A stretch of DNA of 64,000 bases from Azorinus chamasolen (lineage: Eukaryota > Mollusca > Bivalvia > Cardiida > Solecurtidae): contig OY755252.1 of NCBI GenBank assembly GCA_963576725.1, forward strand, positions 28,143,895-28,207,894, read 5' to 3'. The position numbers were made by a program, and so were the translations under genes. The notes under the pieces were generated by a model. It ran no database searches. It saw only the letters and a list, made by a program, of their open reading frames with translations, and was not told where the DNA came from. How positions within the stretch are numbered: the first letter of the stretch is position 1; each line of letters starts with the position of its first letter. Shown in pieces: positions 1-9,579 of the stretch.

Positions 1-129
1 TTGTCTCAAAGAGTGGCTTAGTAGATAAACATATCAACTTTGATACCGGGAGGCCGAACGCTTGATCTCCGTCTCATGACTGCTTGGTGAGGCGCCAAAG
101 AATGGTCATTGAATTCCTACCTGCACGGT

Positions 130-318
130 GCCTGAAAAGAGACATAATTATTTGCCTACATGTATAAGGCAAGTAGTAGGTCAATGCGGGTCAAAAGTAA
201 TTCTGAAAACTCCTATAGGAGCTTTCTGCATTACTTATTCCCTGCATTAAGCAACCAATGTTTGTTAAATCTTCTGTGTTCAATAAATGAATGATCGCTT
301 AAGACATGTTCTACTGTA
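130..318 (-). mobile_element. TA-2 MITE, degenerate
   Basis: The right end reads AAGACATGTTCTACTG followed by TA. The centre is the stem CAAAAGTAATTCTGAAAAC / GCTTTCTGCATTACTT around TCCTATAGGAG. The left terminus has decayed, so its start is approximate. Non-autonomous, no coding capacity. Confidence 0.75.
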
Positions 319-352
319 TGCCCTTAATACAAATAAAAAGTCGGACAGACAA

Positions 353-421
353 AAATAGTGCAGTTCTAGATCAAACTGCTCCTTCAGGAGAATCTTGATC
401 AGACTCTACATTACATTTGCT
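353..421. repeat. decayed TTAA-class hairpin core
   Basis: AAATAGTGCAGTTCTAGATC opposes GATCAGACTCTACATTACAT around GCTCCTTCAGGAG. This resembles the TTAA-1/TTAA-2 stem. No TTAA ends are recognisable, so it is a relic. Confidence 0.5.
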
Positions 422-602
422 ACTATATCAGCCGAACACAAAATTAATCAAAACGGTGACACATTAAGCTTTACAAACCAAATGAGAGAGGGGATTATGT
501 GTATGAATATTTAGTGTAATAAGGTAGTTCTCGTTTTTTGACGATCGATTTGCGTTTCCCAAGTTTTACACTTGTCTCCCTGAGGACGTATTGCTATGTA
601 AG

Positions 603-818
603 TTAACGCTTTGCACGCTAGCGGTGAAACTGGGATTACCTATGCAAACAGTTTGGATCCAGATGAGACGCCGCATAATGCGGCGTCTCATCAGGATCCA
701 AACTGTTTGTCACGTTTACCAAATATTTGTAAAAACAAACGAGAAAAAAATTATTTTAAGAATTGAAGCAGTCGACAACTATTGCAGATGAAAAATTACT
801 TAGCGTGCAAAGAGTTAA
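603..818 (+). mobile_element. TTAA-9 hairpin MITE (singleton)
   Basis: Complete 216-bp element between two TTAA sites. Ends are TTAACGCTTTGCACGCTAGC and TAGCGTGCAAAGAGTTAA. The 65-bp hairpin at 645-709 has the AAACAGTTTGGATCC stem of TTAA-5 and TTAA-6 but an apex reading GCCGCATAATGCGGC, as in TTAA-7. The stem is near perfect except one A opposite A after GGATCC. The termini match no other family here, so the core is shared and the ends are not. The short open frame over it is a by-product. Confidence 0.85.
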
Positions 819-903
819 TGGCTATTTATGAATTATGCACAGAGAATTGTGTACCCGTCTGTCAATAATGTACAGGAATTGAAACAGAGAGAAAACAAAA
901 TTG

Positions 904-1027
904 CAGTAGAACCCGTCTTAAGCGGCCGTCAAAAAAGGTCTAATTATGGGTATGTAATGTGGTAGCCTGATGCAGGTTACAGGCAATGCAGAAAGCTCCT
1001 ATAGGAGCTTTCTGCATTACGTTTGCC
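904..1027 (-). mobile_element. TA-2 MITE, 3' truncated
   Basis: Starts CAGTAGAACCCGTCTTAAGC and contains the full stem AATGCAGAAAGCTCC / GGAGCTTTCTGCATT. It stops just after the right stem at GTTTGCCCTC, where unrelated sequence follows; the right terminus is lost. Confidence 0.8.
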
Positions 1028-1253
1028 CTCCAAACTGTTTTCAAAGGTGAAGGGTAAGTCAAGAGGTGCTCGTAGCATGCTAAGACTAATACATGCACGT
1101 GAGAAAAGAAGTTGTTTGAAATGTCAATTAAATTTAAAACCATTGTATAGAGTTACAATTCAGAGACACCTCTCTATAACAACCACACATAAGTATATTT
1201 CTATGTTTTATAGAGGCAGTTGAGACAGCAGTTGCAGTCAGCTAAGCCATACA

Positions 1254-1469
1254 ATAAACCTTTGGCCTGCTGAGCAAATTAGTTTTGCAGAATTGTTCAC
1301 CTACTTCGTTTTTAAAATTCAAGCTATGATCAATCTGTCTACCAAAATGCAATCAGGATGTCAAACAGTTTGGATCCTGATGAGACGCCGAGTTCCTCGG
1401 CGTCTCATCTGGATCCAAACTATTTGCAAAGGTATCTACTCATCGGCCCATAGCAGGCTAAAGACTAAG
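1254..1469 (-). mobile_element. TTAA-5 MITE
   Basis: Left end AACCTTTGGCCTGCTGAGCA, right end CCATAGCAGGCTAAAGACTAA, about 216 bp. The hairpin at 1362-1426 (CAAACAGTTTGGATCC stem) has T opposite T after GGATCC, as expected for this orientation. Both TTAA boundaries carry a substitution. A 60-aa frame over it is not a gene. Confidence 0.85.
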
Positions 1470-1545
1470 ATATAGTAAAATGTATCTAAGGCGAACAACA
1501 AAACGAAGTATAATCCTGTGTGTTATAGGTATGTGATATATTATC

Positions 1546-1782
1546 CAGTATCTCCTAGTGACGCCTTATTGCGCCTCTGTAAAGCTCATTTGTGAAACCA
1601 TCGTGATAAATAGAGCATTTGATCCTATTTCACAATGCATTCAGCAGTCTACTGCCTAAACGGGTCTTACTTATTATATACAGACAATTCGAATAATCGA
1701 GATTTTTCTATATTTAATGCTCTCCTTTTCGGTAGATTAATTAAAAAAGATTGGGTCTAAACTAGTCTAGGAGGAAATGAGT
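1546..1782 (+). mobile_element. TTAA-3 MITE broken by a TA-class fragment
   Basis: The short arm (CCTAGTGACGCC...GTGAAACCAT) and half hairpin run to about 1640. A foreign piece with pogo-like text (TTCGAATAATCGAGATTTTT) follows, then the long arm resumes (TGCTCTCCTTTTCGGTAGAT) to GAGGAAATGAGTT. The intruder replaced or deleted the apex and right stem. Confidence 0.65.
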
Positions 1783-2016
1783 TCAAATTTCTAATTGTCG
1801 TCTGCAATATAAGTTTGTTAAATCATTCAGTTAAATAAGGAAATTAGATAAATAAATGCAAATTTTAAAGGAATAAAGCACATAATTTTATATAAATAGA
1901 GATTGAGACAAATAGTGAAGTCCCTGATCAGACGCCGCCTTGAAAAGGCGGCGTCGAATCTGGGACTGCACTATTTGTCGTTGTGCATTTATGCGACTGC
2001 GGCGGTGAAAGGGCTA
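1781..2016 (-). mobile_element. TTAA-4 MITE
   Basis: Long arm first (AAATTTCTAATTGTCGTCTG), hairpin at 1909-1977 with stem AAATAGTGAAGTCCCTGATC and apex GCCGCCTTGAAAAGGCGGC, then GCGGCGGTGAAAGGGCTAA. It abuts the preceding TTAA-3 copy. T lies opposite T after CCC and A opposite G six bases further out. Confidence 0.85.
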
Positions 2017-2215
2017 ATCAGAGCTTCAAATAAAGTGCATGCCCGAATACTAAAACCGTCATTTCTCCACAAACCTCTACACTGTGAAAACAAATTAGAA
2101 TCGTCTTGAAGAGACGACTCTAAAGAGTTGTCACAGAGTAGGATTTGGTGGAGAAATAAAGGAGCTATTCTTGAAAATAGTTACATTTGTGCATCTTTTC
2201 TGGACCTCTATTAAT
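2016..2215. repeat. HP-J hairpin element
   Basis: Nearly palindromic element: TCATTTCTCCACAAACCTCT...TTAGAATCGTC / GACGACTCTAAAGAGTTGTC...ATTTGGTGGAGAAATAAA. The flanks read AATACTAAAACCGTC and GGAGCTATTCTTGAAAATA, repeated at other HP-J copies (25.7, 35.3, 37.0 kb). No TIR/target duplication class could be set. Confidence 0.7.
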
Positions 2216-2539
2216 ACAGGGCTGCGTTCGTCCTCTATTAAGCACCCGTCTGCTAATCAAGACATCCATCTTTAGAGAGGTGCTACGACAGTCACAGATA
2301 GAATTCAAAATTAACTGTAAATTTGTTTATTTGGCACTTACCGATTTAATACCCCCGTGCTTATCAAAAGCAGATATATCTCAGTGTGATGGTGCAAAGT
2401 TACACTATGAATTACATTCCCGAAGCAGCTAAGCTTGATAAACTATCACTAATACCTCAAGAAATGTAATTGCAAAATGTATGGCTTTATTATATATCTA
2501 TACTACACCACATTTCGAAACCGCCGTGCAAACTATCTA

Positions 2540-2723
2540 CAGTAGAGCAAGTCTTAAGCGGCCATCAAAAAGAGATCTAATATTATAGATCTGTCAGACA
2601 GGTGGTATCTTAATGCAGGCCAATTGGAGCTTTCTGTTTTACTTTTACATTGCATTAAGCAACCACATGCTTTTTAACTCACATCTACAATATTTGAATG
2701 GCCGTTTAAGACAGGTTCTACTG
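2540..2723 (-). mobile_element. TA-2 MITE
   Basis: CAGTAGAGCAAGTCTTAAGC to GACAGGTTCTACTG, flanked by TA (2538-2539 and 2724-2725). The central stem has lost part of its left arm: the hairpin reads GCAGGCCAATTGGAGCTTTC, joining the arm to the apex. Confidence 0.85.
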
Positions 2724-2725
2724 TA

Positions 2726-2850
2726 CAGTAGAAACCGTCTTAAGCGGCCATCAAACAAGAAGTCCAAATATGGGTCGTTATGGCAGTTAGCAGCTTAATG
2801 CAGGGCAAAAGTAATGCAGAAAGCTCCTGTATTAATTTTGTATTGTATTA
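2726..2850 (-). mobile_element. TA-2 MITE, truncated, tandem to previous
   Basis: Starts immediately after the single TA that ends the previous copy (CAGTAGAAACCGTCTTAAGC). The hairpin is cut at its apex: AGAAAGCTCC is followed directly by TGTATTAATTTTG. A TTAA-3 element begins at 2865. Confidence 0.8.
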
Positions 2851-2864
2851 ACTATTAACCCATT

Positions 2865-3083
2865 CCCTCATATTGACGACTTTTGACGACTCGGTAAAAG
2901 TCACTTTGTGAAACCATTGTGATAAATAGAGTATTTGCTCCTATAGGAGCAAATGCTGTATTTATCACAATGGTTTCATATTACAAAATTCTAAAATTTT
3001 CTTTTTCTCTAGTTGATGCTTCTTTTCGGTAGACTTATTCAAAGAGGTTGTATCTAAAAATAGCCTATGAGGTAATGGGTTAA
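2865..3083 (+). mobile_element. TTAA-3 MITE, complete
   Basis: TTAACCCATTCCCTCATATT to GAGGTAATGGGTTAA, 219 bp with TTAA on both sides. Hairpin 2909-2978: TGAAACCATTGTGATAAATA stem around TTTGCTCCTATAGGAGCAAA. Long arm carries TTTTCTCTAGTTGATGCT and TTTTTAGATACAACC (other strand). Confidence 0.93.
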
Positions 3084-3159
3084 GAAAGGTTCTATAGTAG
3101 CTTACTTCAGACCTATTCAGGTCACATTTTGCATGTATACACGATAGCATTTTAAACTA

Positions 3160-3364
3160 CAGTACAACCTCTCTATAATGGACACTAAATTACATGAAGT
3201 ATTGTGTGTAAAGTGCATGTGACTGCTTAAAGCAATGTGAAAGTAAAACAGAACGCTCCTATAGGAGCGTTCTGTTTTACTTTCACATTGCTCTAAGAAG
3301 TCATCTGCCCTAAATACCAGCTAATAACTCAATTTGGTGGCCGTTATATAGAGAGGTTTTACTG
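3160..3364. mobile_element. TA-1 MITE, complete
   Basis: CAGTACAACCTCTCTATAAT to TATAGAGAGGTTTTACTG, 205 bp, flanked by TA at both ends. Almost the whole element is an inverted repeat; the inner stem is GAAAGTAAAACAGAACGCTCC and its complement around the TATA apex. Confidence 0.93.
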
Positions 3365-3571
3365 TATTACTAATACTGCAAGATCTTCGACTGAAAGGTC
3401 TAAGGCTTTGTGACAGTATAAATGTGAATACTTAACTCTATTATGATTTGGTCGGCTATAAATTCAAGAGCTTGCAAATCTGGCGGAAAACTCGTAATTG
3501 ACTATTTATGCAATGTGCTACTTTCCCGCAGGATTTTCCAGCCTTTGAATGTTTGGCAGAGGTCTAAATTA

Positions 3572-3782
3572 CAGTAGAAATCCGTCTAAAAAGGTCATCA
3601 AAAAGAGGTCTAATTATGTATGTGTACATGTATGTCAGATTGTTGCTCAATGCAGGGCAAAAGTAATGCAGAAAGATCATATAGGAGCTGTCTGCATTAC
3701 GTTTGCCCTGCATTAAGCAACCCCCTGTTTTTTTTACTTGTGTATTCAATAAATGAATGGGCGCTTAAGACAGGTTCTTCTG
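3572..3782 (-). mobile_element. TA-2 MITE
   Basis: CAGTAGAAATCCGTCTAAAA to GACAGGTTCTTCTG, preceded by TA. This is one of the few copies whose stem is matched at the usual mismatch site (GTTGCTC opposite AAGCAAC). Confidence 0.85.
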
Positions 3783-3785
3783 TGT

Positions 3786-3985
3786 AGCATCATATTGCTA
3801 TCTATATATAAGTATACAGTTTTATATTTTATAAAAAAAAAAATATATTATGTTTGCTCGGCCTCTCATATAGATCATATCTATTACAGAAATATCTCTT
3901 TGAAACGACACTTAAGGAACTAAATATACTGTTTTCCACGACATTAAGCGTCTGGAAATGATAAAAACTTGTATATATTTATAAA
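3786..3985. other. unassigned AT-rich spacer
   Basis: About 200 bp with a short A-run (near 3832) and TATA-rich text. I see no repeat family or open frame worth calling. Confidence 0.5.
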
Positions 3986-3989
3986 TATA

Positions 3990-4191
3990 CCACAAAACCT
4001 GTCCAAAGCGGTAAATCATTTATGGAACATACTAGGTGTCTTAAAAACCAGGTGGTTGCCTAATGCAGGGCAAAAGATATACAGAAAGCTTCTACCGGAG
4101 CTTTCTGTATTACTTTTGGCCTGCATTAAGCTACCACCTGCCTAACAAATCCATATCTCTTTTTGGTTGGCGCTTAAGATAGGTTCTACTC
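3990..4191 (+). mobile_element. TA-2 MITE
   Basis: TA|CCACAAAACCTGTCCAAAGC to GATAGGTTCTACTC|TA. Stem CAGAAAGCTTCTACCGGAGC; the apex has diverged to CTTCTACCGGAG. T opposite T at GGTTGC / GCTACC. Confidence 0.85.
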
Positions 4192-4288
4192 TATTGTTAA
4201 TCGTTAACCATTTAAATACTAAATACTGAATTTTCAAAAAGGAATCACTCATTAGTGTTTAATAATAGTCCATTCAGATTTAAATGGT

Positions 4289-4538
4289 TTAACCCTTCGC
4301 TTGCTATTCACGTCAATATACCTACCTGTAAATAGTGAAGACCCTGATGAGACAGCTTCTGCAGGAGCTGTCTCATCAGGGTCTGCACTATTTACAAGTT
4401 GATTGTGCCACCAATGCACTCAAAAGCAGTGATTGCACAGAGGGATACTTGTGCACAGTGAATATATATGTAATTATACAACAGGGCATGGGTTAAGAAG
4501 GAGAAATGTATTTTAAAATTCAGCAAGCGAATGGTTAA
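4289..4538 (+). mobile_element. TTAA-2 MITE, complete
   Basis: TTAACCCTTCGCTTGCTATT to AGCAAGCGAATGGTTAA, 250 bp. Hairpin 4328-4395 (GTAAATAGTGAAGACCC stem, apex GCTTCTGCAGGAGC). This copy is matched (T-A) at the site where the other TTAA-2 copies have A opposite A. Confidence 0.92.
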
Positions 4539-4540
4539 TA

Positions 4541-4668
4541 TTAATTGTGGATTTAGAATGACAATCAGTGCAGACCCTGCTCAGAGCGGCTCCTCTTGGA
4601 GCCCACTGATCTTGGTTTACACTGTTTGCAAATGACACTTCAGGTGTGTCCTGCATTCCAAGGGTTAA
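4541..4668. mobile_element. TTAA-class hairpin, divergent
   Basis: Lies between TTAA at 4541 and CCAAGGGTTAA at 4668. Core AGTGCAGACCCTGCTCAG / CTGATCTTGGTTTACACTG around GGCTCCTCTTGGAGCC. The tail TTTGCAAATGACACTTCAGG recurs near 61.33 kb. The left terminus does not match the right one, so completeness is uncertain. Confidence 0.5.
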
Positions 4669-4887
4669 AGATAAATAAGTATTATTATTCATATCTATTA
4701 GATAATGGATCGGCTAATTCTGATGCTTGCTCTTTTACTTAACATATTTTGTTCGCGTTTTGGCATGATGTTCTGATGTTTATTTCATGGAAACATGCGA
4801 TAACACTATTAGACAGCGTACATAATGGTATTGATATGTACCATTTCAATATATCATTCGGTATTTTAGTTATTACTGTCATTATAT

Positions 4888-5060
4888 GTACAGTAAAACC
4901 TCGCCGATCTGAAATGTTAGTAGCGAAACATTCAAAATTGTTCATGCAGATGACTGTTTAATGAAGGATGAAATAATAGCTCCCTGCATTGCTTTTTATC
5001 ATGCGTTCAGCTGCCATCTGTCTGAATTTAACATTCCTTTTATATAAATCCTTTTTCACG
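4888..5060. mobile_element. TA-class element fragment (TA-5-like)
   Basis: TACAGTAAAACCTCGCCGATC start, then GATGACTGTTTAATGAAGG and CAGCTGCCATCTGTCTG, which are the two arms of the shared TA-class internal module. The stem tip is largely missing and no right end is visible before the next element. Confidence 0.55.
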
Positions 5061-5062
5061 TA

Positions 5063-5253
5063 CAGTAAAACCTCTATATAGCGACCACTAAATTACATCA
5101 AATATTTTTTGTTAAATGCAGGTGGCTGCTTAAAGCAAGATGAAAGTAAAACAGAACGCTCCTATAGGAGCGTTCTGGTTTACTTTCACCTTGCTTTAAG
5201 CAGCCACCTTCCCTAAATACCAACTATTTAACACAACCTAGTGGTCGTTACTG
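5063..5253. mobile_element. TA-1 MITE with deleted right end
   Basis: TA|CAGTAAAACCTCTATATAGC start. Intact inner stem (AACGCTCCTATAGGAGCGTT). The right end reads GTGGTCGTTACTG|TA: TAGAGAGGTTTT is missing but the last bases and the TA are kept. Confidence 0.88.
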
Positions 5254-5449
5254 TATTTGCAATCAGGGTAGTCTCAGAGCAGATGGCTCATGTAGGAACA
5301 CCGTCTGATCTAGGCATGCTGTTTGCGTATGGAATTATAATAGAATTGATTCTACAGTTTCTATCAATACCAAAAAATGCTATTATAAAAAGTCACCTAA
5401 TACATATTCACGGTGTAATTTCTTCTTACACGAATATTTAACAGGGTTA

Positions 5450-5536
5450 AAGACCGGTGCGGATGCCTATAAGTGTTCGAATTATCGAGTGTTCGAATTA
5501 GCGAATATTCGGATTAACGAAGGTTTGCTGTATATG
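5450..5536. mobile_element. TA-5-type right-end fragment
   Basis: GTGTTCGAATTATCGAGTGT and repeats of the same phrase, ending AACGAAGGTTTGCTGTA. This is the end text of the TA-5 group (compare 31527-31590), without its left half. Confidence 0.6.
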
Positions 5537-5540
5537 ATTA

Positions 5541-5790
5541 CAGTAAAATTTCGATACTAAGAACACCCAAATACGTATCATTGTTGACCTTCAACACAGA
5601 TGGCAGCTTAATGCAGGGTGAAAGTAATGAAAGTGGTAGCGTAATGCAGGTCAAACGTCATGCAGAAAGCTCATCTAGGAGCTCATCTAGAACCTTTCTG
5701 CATGACTTTCATCCTGCATTAAGCAGCCATCTGCCTACAAAGACATACTTTCTTCAACTAGTAACATTTCGTATCATCGAGGTTTTACTG
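5541..5790. mobile_element. TA-5 MITE with internal duplication
   Basis: TA|CAGTAAAATTTCGATACTAA to ATCATCGAGGTTTTACTG, 250 bp. The inner module occurs one and a half times: GGCAGCTTAATGCAGGGTG, then GTGGTAGCGTAATGCAGGTC, the second resembling TA-2. The element may be a TA-5/TA-2 mosaic. Confidence 0.75.
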
Positions 5791-5802
5791 AATATCATTT
5801 AC

Positions 5803-6013
5803 TTAACCTTTATCCTGCTATGGGCGGATGAGTGAATACGTATGCAAATAGTTTGGATCCAGATGAGACGCCGAGTAACTCGGCGTCTCATCAGGATCCA
5901 AACTGTTTGATACTCTGATTCCATTTTGGTAGACAAATTGATTATAGCTTGAATTTTGAAAATAGTAGGTGAAACATTATGTAAAACAATTTGCTCAGCA
6001 TGCTAAAGGTTTA
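5803..6013 (+). mobile_element. TTAA-5 MITE
   Basis: TTAACCTTTATCCTGCTATG to GCATGCTAAAGGTTTA, 211 bp. Hairpin 5845-5909, A opposite A after GGATCC. The right TTAA has mutated to TTTA. Confidence 0.9.
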
Positions 6014-6059
6014 TATTTTACATACCAAGATTTATATTTTACATACCAAGTGCGAGCTG

Positions 6060-6235
6060 ACTGGCATTTGCAAATAGATCAGATCAGATCATAAGTAAAT
6101 CAAAGTGTCATCAGGAATCAAGCTGTTTGACATACGATCAATAGTTTCTGATAGATTTAGCGGATCGAAAGTAAATTTGTAGCAGATCAATCTGAGAAGG
6201 CGTCGTTTTAGCAGGCTAGGGGTTAATGCGTATGT
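6060..6235 (+). mobile_element. TTAA-8 MITE, decayed
   Basis: Stem remnants TTTGCAAATAGATCAGATC and TCATCAGGAATCAAGCTGT, then GTTTGACATACGATCAATAG, the family's arm text. The right side ends GCAGGCTAGGGGTTAA. Confidence 0.6.
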
Positions 6236-6486
6236 ATTCAGCTTTGTTGAATTTGTTATCGCTAATGCGATATATCAGATGTACATGTTATTTGTAATGT
6301 AAAAAGCTATTTTCATATGATTGTAACGTGCACATGAATACATCAGCAAATTCGAAGTAGCATAAATGGGCCCTGCTACATAAACTATTAATGTTTTGCT
6401 GACAGTGTTGAATCCGATCAGCCATATGTTTTATAAGGCGGCTTTTATTTTGGTTCTTCACTAGGTGTCAAACAAAACTGAATATA

Positions 6487-6690
6487 CAGTAAAACCTCTT
6501 TAAACCAGAGGTTCAAATTAGTATAAATATTGGTCTTGGAGACAGGTGGTAGCTTAATGGAGGATGAGAGCCATGCAGAAAGCTCATCATTGAGCTTTCT
6601 GCATGACGTCCACCCTGCATTAAGCTGCCACCTGTCTAAAAGTATATAAATTGGTCTATACTAGAATTCCGGTTCAGAGAGGCTCTGCTG
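6487..6690. mobile_element. TA-4 MITE, complete
   Basis: TA|CAGTAAAACCTCTTTAAACC to TCAGAGAGGCTCTGCTG|TA, 204 bp. Inner module GACAGGTGGTAGCTTAATGG / TTAAGCTGCCACCTGTC, stem CATGCAGAAAGCTCA around ATCATTGA. Confidence 0.9.
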
Positions 6691-6896
6691 TACTTTGATT
6701 GATGGAAGACGGTACAGAATCTGGTTAGTCATCAGGTTTTCATCATTGCAGAGCATCCAGATCTACACCGTTTACACTGTTTTCAGTAACTCCATTAAGA
6801 GTTATCTCGTACTGGAGTACAGACCTTGCAATTTAGTCATATCCTTGCAGAAGAGTCTCTCTGATGCTAACACATGGTAGATAACAATGGACCATT

Positions 6897-7125
6897 TTAA
6901 CCCTTTCATCGCCGCAGTCGCATAAATGCAACACGACGAAAAGTGCAGTCCCAGATCAGACGCCGCCTTTTAAAGGCGGCGTCTGATCAGGGACTTCACT
7001 ATTTGTCTCAATCTCTATATCTATATATGTGCTTTATTCCTTTGAAATTTGCATTTATTTATCTCATTTCCTTATTTTACTGAACGGTTTAACGACAATT
7101 AGAAATTTGGCACCGAAAGGGTTAA
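6897..7125 (+). mobile_element. TTAA-4 MITE, complete
   Basis: TTAACCCTTTCATCGCCGCA to CACCGAAAGGGTTAA, 229 bp. Hairpin about 6935-7007 with apex GCCGCCTTTTAAAGGCGGC. A opposite A after CCC, C opposite T further out: opposite bases to the minus-strand copies at 1.8 and 17.5 kb, as expected for the reverse orientation. Confidence 0.92.
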
Positions 7126-7132
7126 GATCAGG

Positions 7133-7250
7133 TGAATGTTTAATACATGGCGAAAGCAATCCCGAAAGCTCCTATAAGCTTTCTGTATAACTTTCGTCCT
7201 ACATTAAGCCACCACATACCGTTAAGATCCAGACTTTGGTGGCATTAGAA
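7133..7250 (-). mobile_element. TA-3/TA-2 fragment
   Basis: CAGGTGAATGTTTAATACAT, stem CCCGAAAGCTCCTATAAGC, TTTCGTCCTACATTAAGCC, then GGTGGCATTAG. Central part of a TA-3-like copy without clear termini. Confidence 0.6.
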
Positions 7251-7313
7251 ATGTGTTTATGTATTTACGTGTATACTATGGAACTTGGTGCACATATCTA
7301 AACTAATTAAATA

Positions 7314-7523
7314 CAGGCGACCCTATCTAAAGTGACCACATTAACTATGTCTATGTTGGGCCATTCTTCGTTTTCTAGACAGGTGGTAGCTTCACGCGGG
7401 ACGAAAACTGCAGAAATCTTTCTGTGGAGATTTCTCTATTCATTTCATCTATATTAAGCAACCACCTGCTTTTAAAGACATCAGATGCATTCCTTAAGTG
7501 TTCGCTTGGGAGATATTTTACCG
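7314..7523 (-). mobile_element. TA-3 MITE, diverged
   Basis: TA|CAGGCGACCCTATCTAAAGT to GGGAGATATTTTACCG. Internal arms AGGTGGTAGCTTCACGCG and TATTAAGCAACCACCTGC, with A opposite A at the module mismatch site. Confidence 0.7.
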
Positions 7524-7771
7524 TCATTCAGCAATCAAAAATCAAAGGTATGCAGCTGTGGAGTTTGGTAGATCACAGATTGCATCTCATTTATATTTCA
7601 TATGGGAATAGCTTTAAAATTCTATTAATTTAAGTTTAATTAATTTGCTGTGTAAGTTATAGCATTCGCATTTGGAGGCGCTCTGTGGGAATAAAATACG
7701 TTATTATACTGCAATGTATATATATACATGTATATAGATGACCCCGTCTGAAACGGCCATTCATTTATTGA

Positions 7772-8228
7772 TTAACCCTTTCCTCCATATACAGTAAAAC
7801 CTCTCTATAGCGACCACTAAACTACATCAAATATTTTATGCTAAAGGCAGGCGGCTGCTTAAAGCAATGTGAAAGTAAAACAGAACGCTCCTATAGGAGC
7901 GTTCTGTTTTACTTTCACCTTGCTTTAAGCAACCACCTGTCCTAAATACCAACTAATTATCACAATCCAGTGGTCGTAATAGAGAGGTTTTACTGTAAAC
8001 GTGTTTTCACGCATTTGCAAACAGAAATGACCCAGATCAGACGACTTTTATAGGAGCCGTCTGATCATGTTCTTCTTTGTTTGCCAATGGAATGTGATAA
8101 ACCTGTTTTTTTACTTTCTAAAATGACTCCAATGGTCCACCTTCCATATTTCATTATAGCTACTTTGGCCATGAATATTCATTAGGTATTGAACATTGAA
8201 AATAATGATAGAACATGGAAAGGTTTAA
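7772..8228 (+). mobile_element. TTAA-1 MITE interrupted by TA-1
   Basis: TTAACCCTTTCCTCCATA, then a TA-1 copy, then AACGTGTTTTCACGCATTTG, hairpin about 8019-8085 and long arm ending GGAAAGGTTTAA. Removing TA-1 plus one TA restores CCATATAAACG, the text of uninterrupted copies (compare 30.39 kb). A opposite A in the stem. Confidence 0.9.
7792..7995. mobile_element. TA-1 MITE, complete, nested
   Basis: TA|CAGTAAAACCTCTCTATAGC to GTAATAGAGAGGTTTTACTG|TA. 204 bp inside the short arm of a TTAA-1 element, with a clean 2-bp TA duplication. Confidence 0.95.
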
Positions 8229-8385
8229 AGGATATATTGATTATGTTAGACTACGCAAACACTGAAGACATAGAAAAGCCGTGTGTTTGCAATGTGTCGG
8301 TTGACCTTGTTCTGCATTGGTTTCCACGCAAGCCAGCAACATTGAATGGATTTTGATAAGTGACAAACGATGTAGACGTCATTGG

Positions 8386-8590
8386 TTAACCTCTTTCCTT
8401 CATATAAACGCTTTTCAAGCGTTTGCAAATAGAGTAGACCCATATTTGCTTGTGGAAAATGTAGGTATCGTTCTGCAGTTTCTGTTTGAGTCAACATGTT
8501 ATGTTTTCATATGCCATTATAAAAATAATACAATGATTATTCATAATGGCATTATATCTCAAAAGAATATACGACAGGGAAAGGGTTGAA
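8386..8590 (+). mobile_element. TTAA-1-like MITE without hairpin
   Basis: TTAACCTCTTTCCTTCATAT start, TTTGCAAATAGAGTAGACCC left stem, then no right stem: TATTTGCTTG follows. Ends GGGAAAGGGTTGAA. The long arm contains CATATGCCATTATAAAAATA and its own complement, a second small inverted repeat. Confidence 0.6.
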
Positions 8591-8698
8591 CGCAATGATT
8601 CATCTGGTTCTATATGTTTGCAAAGCCTACACACTTGGTATTCGTTTCGTAGGACTCTATTACAATAAATAATTAACCATTCTTTAGCTAAGCGCATA

Positions 8699-8912
8699 TT
8701 AAACCTTTAGCCTGCTATGGGCGGATGAGTGAAAATCTATGCAAACAGTTTGGATCCAGATGAGACGCCGAGTTACTCGGCGTCTCATCAGGATCCAAAC
8801 TGTTTTGCACTCTGATTGCATTTCGGTAGACAAATTGAGTATAGCTTGACATTTGAATATGTAGTAGGTGAAAATTTCTGCAAAAATAATTTGCTCAGCA
8901 GGCTGAAGGTTA
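8699..8912 (+). mobile_element. TTAA-5 MITE
   Basis: TTAAACCTTTAGCCTGCTAT to GCAGGCTGAAGGTTAT. Hairpin 8742-8806, apex GCCGAGTTACTCGGC, A opposite A after GGATCC. Confidence 0.9.
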
Positions 8913-8914
8913 TT

Positions 8915-9030
8915 GACATTTTCAAACAGTTTGGACCCCGATGAGACCCACGAGGAACTCGGCGTCTCTTCGGGATCCAAGCTGTTAGACACTCGGTCTA
9001 TAGTTTCTCAAACAATACAGCTAATTGGAT
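8915..9030 (+). mobile_element. TTAA-8 fragment
   Basis: Hairpin CAAACAGTTTGGACCCCGAT / TTCGGGATCCAAGCTGTTAG, then ACACTCGGTCTATAGTTTCT, the diagnostic arm of TTAA-8. It directly follows the TTAA-5 copy and ends near an A-run at 9033. Confidence 0.65.
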
Positions 9031-9077
9031 AAAAAAAAAAAAAATTAAAACTGATTCTTAGCTGACATCATATTTGA

Positions 9078-9329
9078 TTAACCCTTCGCTGAATTTTAAA
9101 ATACATTTCTCCTTCTTTACCCATGCCCTGTTGTAGAATTACATATATGTACATCTTCACTGTGTACAAGTATTTCGCCCTGCAGTCACTGCTGTGGAGT
9201 GCACTGGTTGCACAATCAACTTGTAAATAGTGCAGACCCTGATGAGACAGCTCTTGCAGGAGCTGTCTCATCTGGGTCTTCGCTATTTACAGGTAGGTAT
9301 ATTGACGTGAATAGCAAGCGAAGGGTTAA
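9078..9329 (-). mobile_element. TTAA-2 MITE, complete
   Basis: TTAACCCTTCGCTGAATTTT to ATAGCAAGCGAAGGGTTAA, 252 bp. Hairpin 9223-9290, apex GCTCTTGCAGGAGC, T opposite T after CCC. Open frames on both strands here are family artefacts. Confidence 0.93.
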
Positions 9330-9579
9330 GGCACTACTGTCGAGTGAATATAGTGAACGAAATTTAATAAAGTCGAGCTCAAGTGTTGACAAAATCGATG
9401 AGCTTTTTCACGTTTGATAGAGTCAGTAATTTACACGACAGAAAGCTATTTATAAAATGTTCCTTCCCAAATTTGCCTAAAAGCTTTGGGACTTCGTTGT
9501 GCATAGGATCATTTAAAACGGATGTGACGATCTGTCTTACAATTCAGAAATATCTTTATTGCAGGAATCCTTATCCAGC

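Noticed and set aside
1164..1230. TA-1 fragment from ACACCTCTCTATAACAACC
   Set aside because: Only one end-like motif and no stem or second terminus, so too little to annotate.
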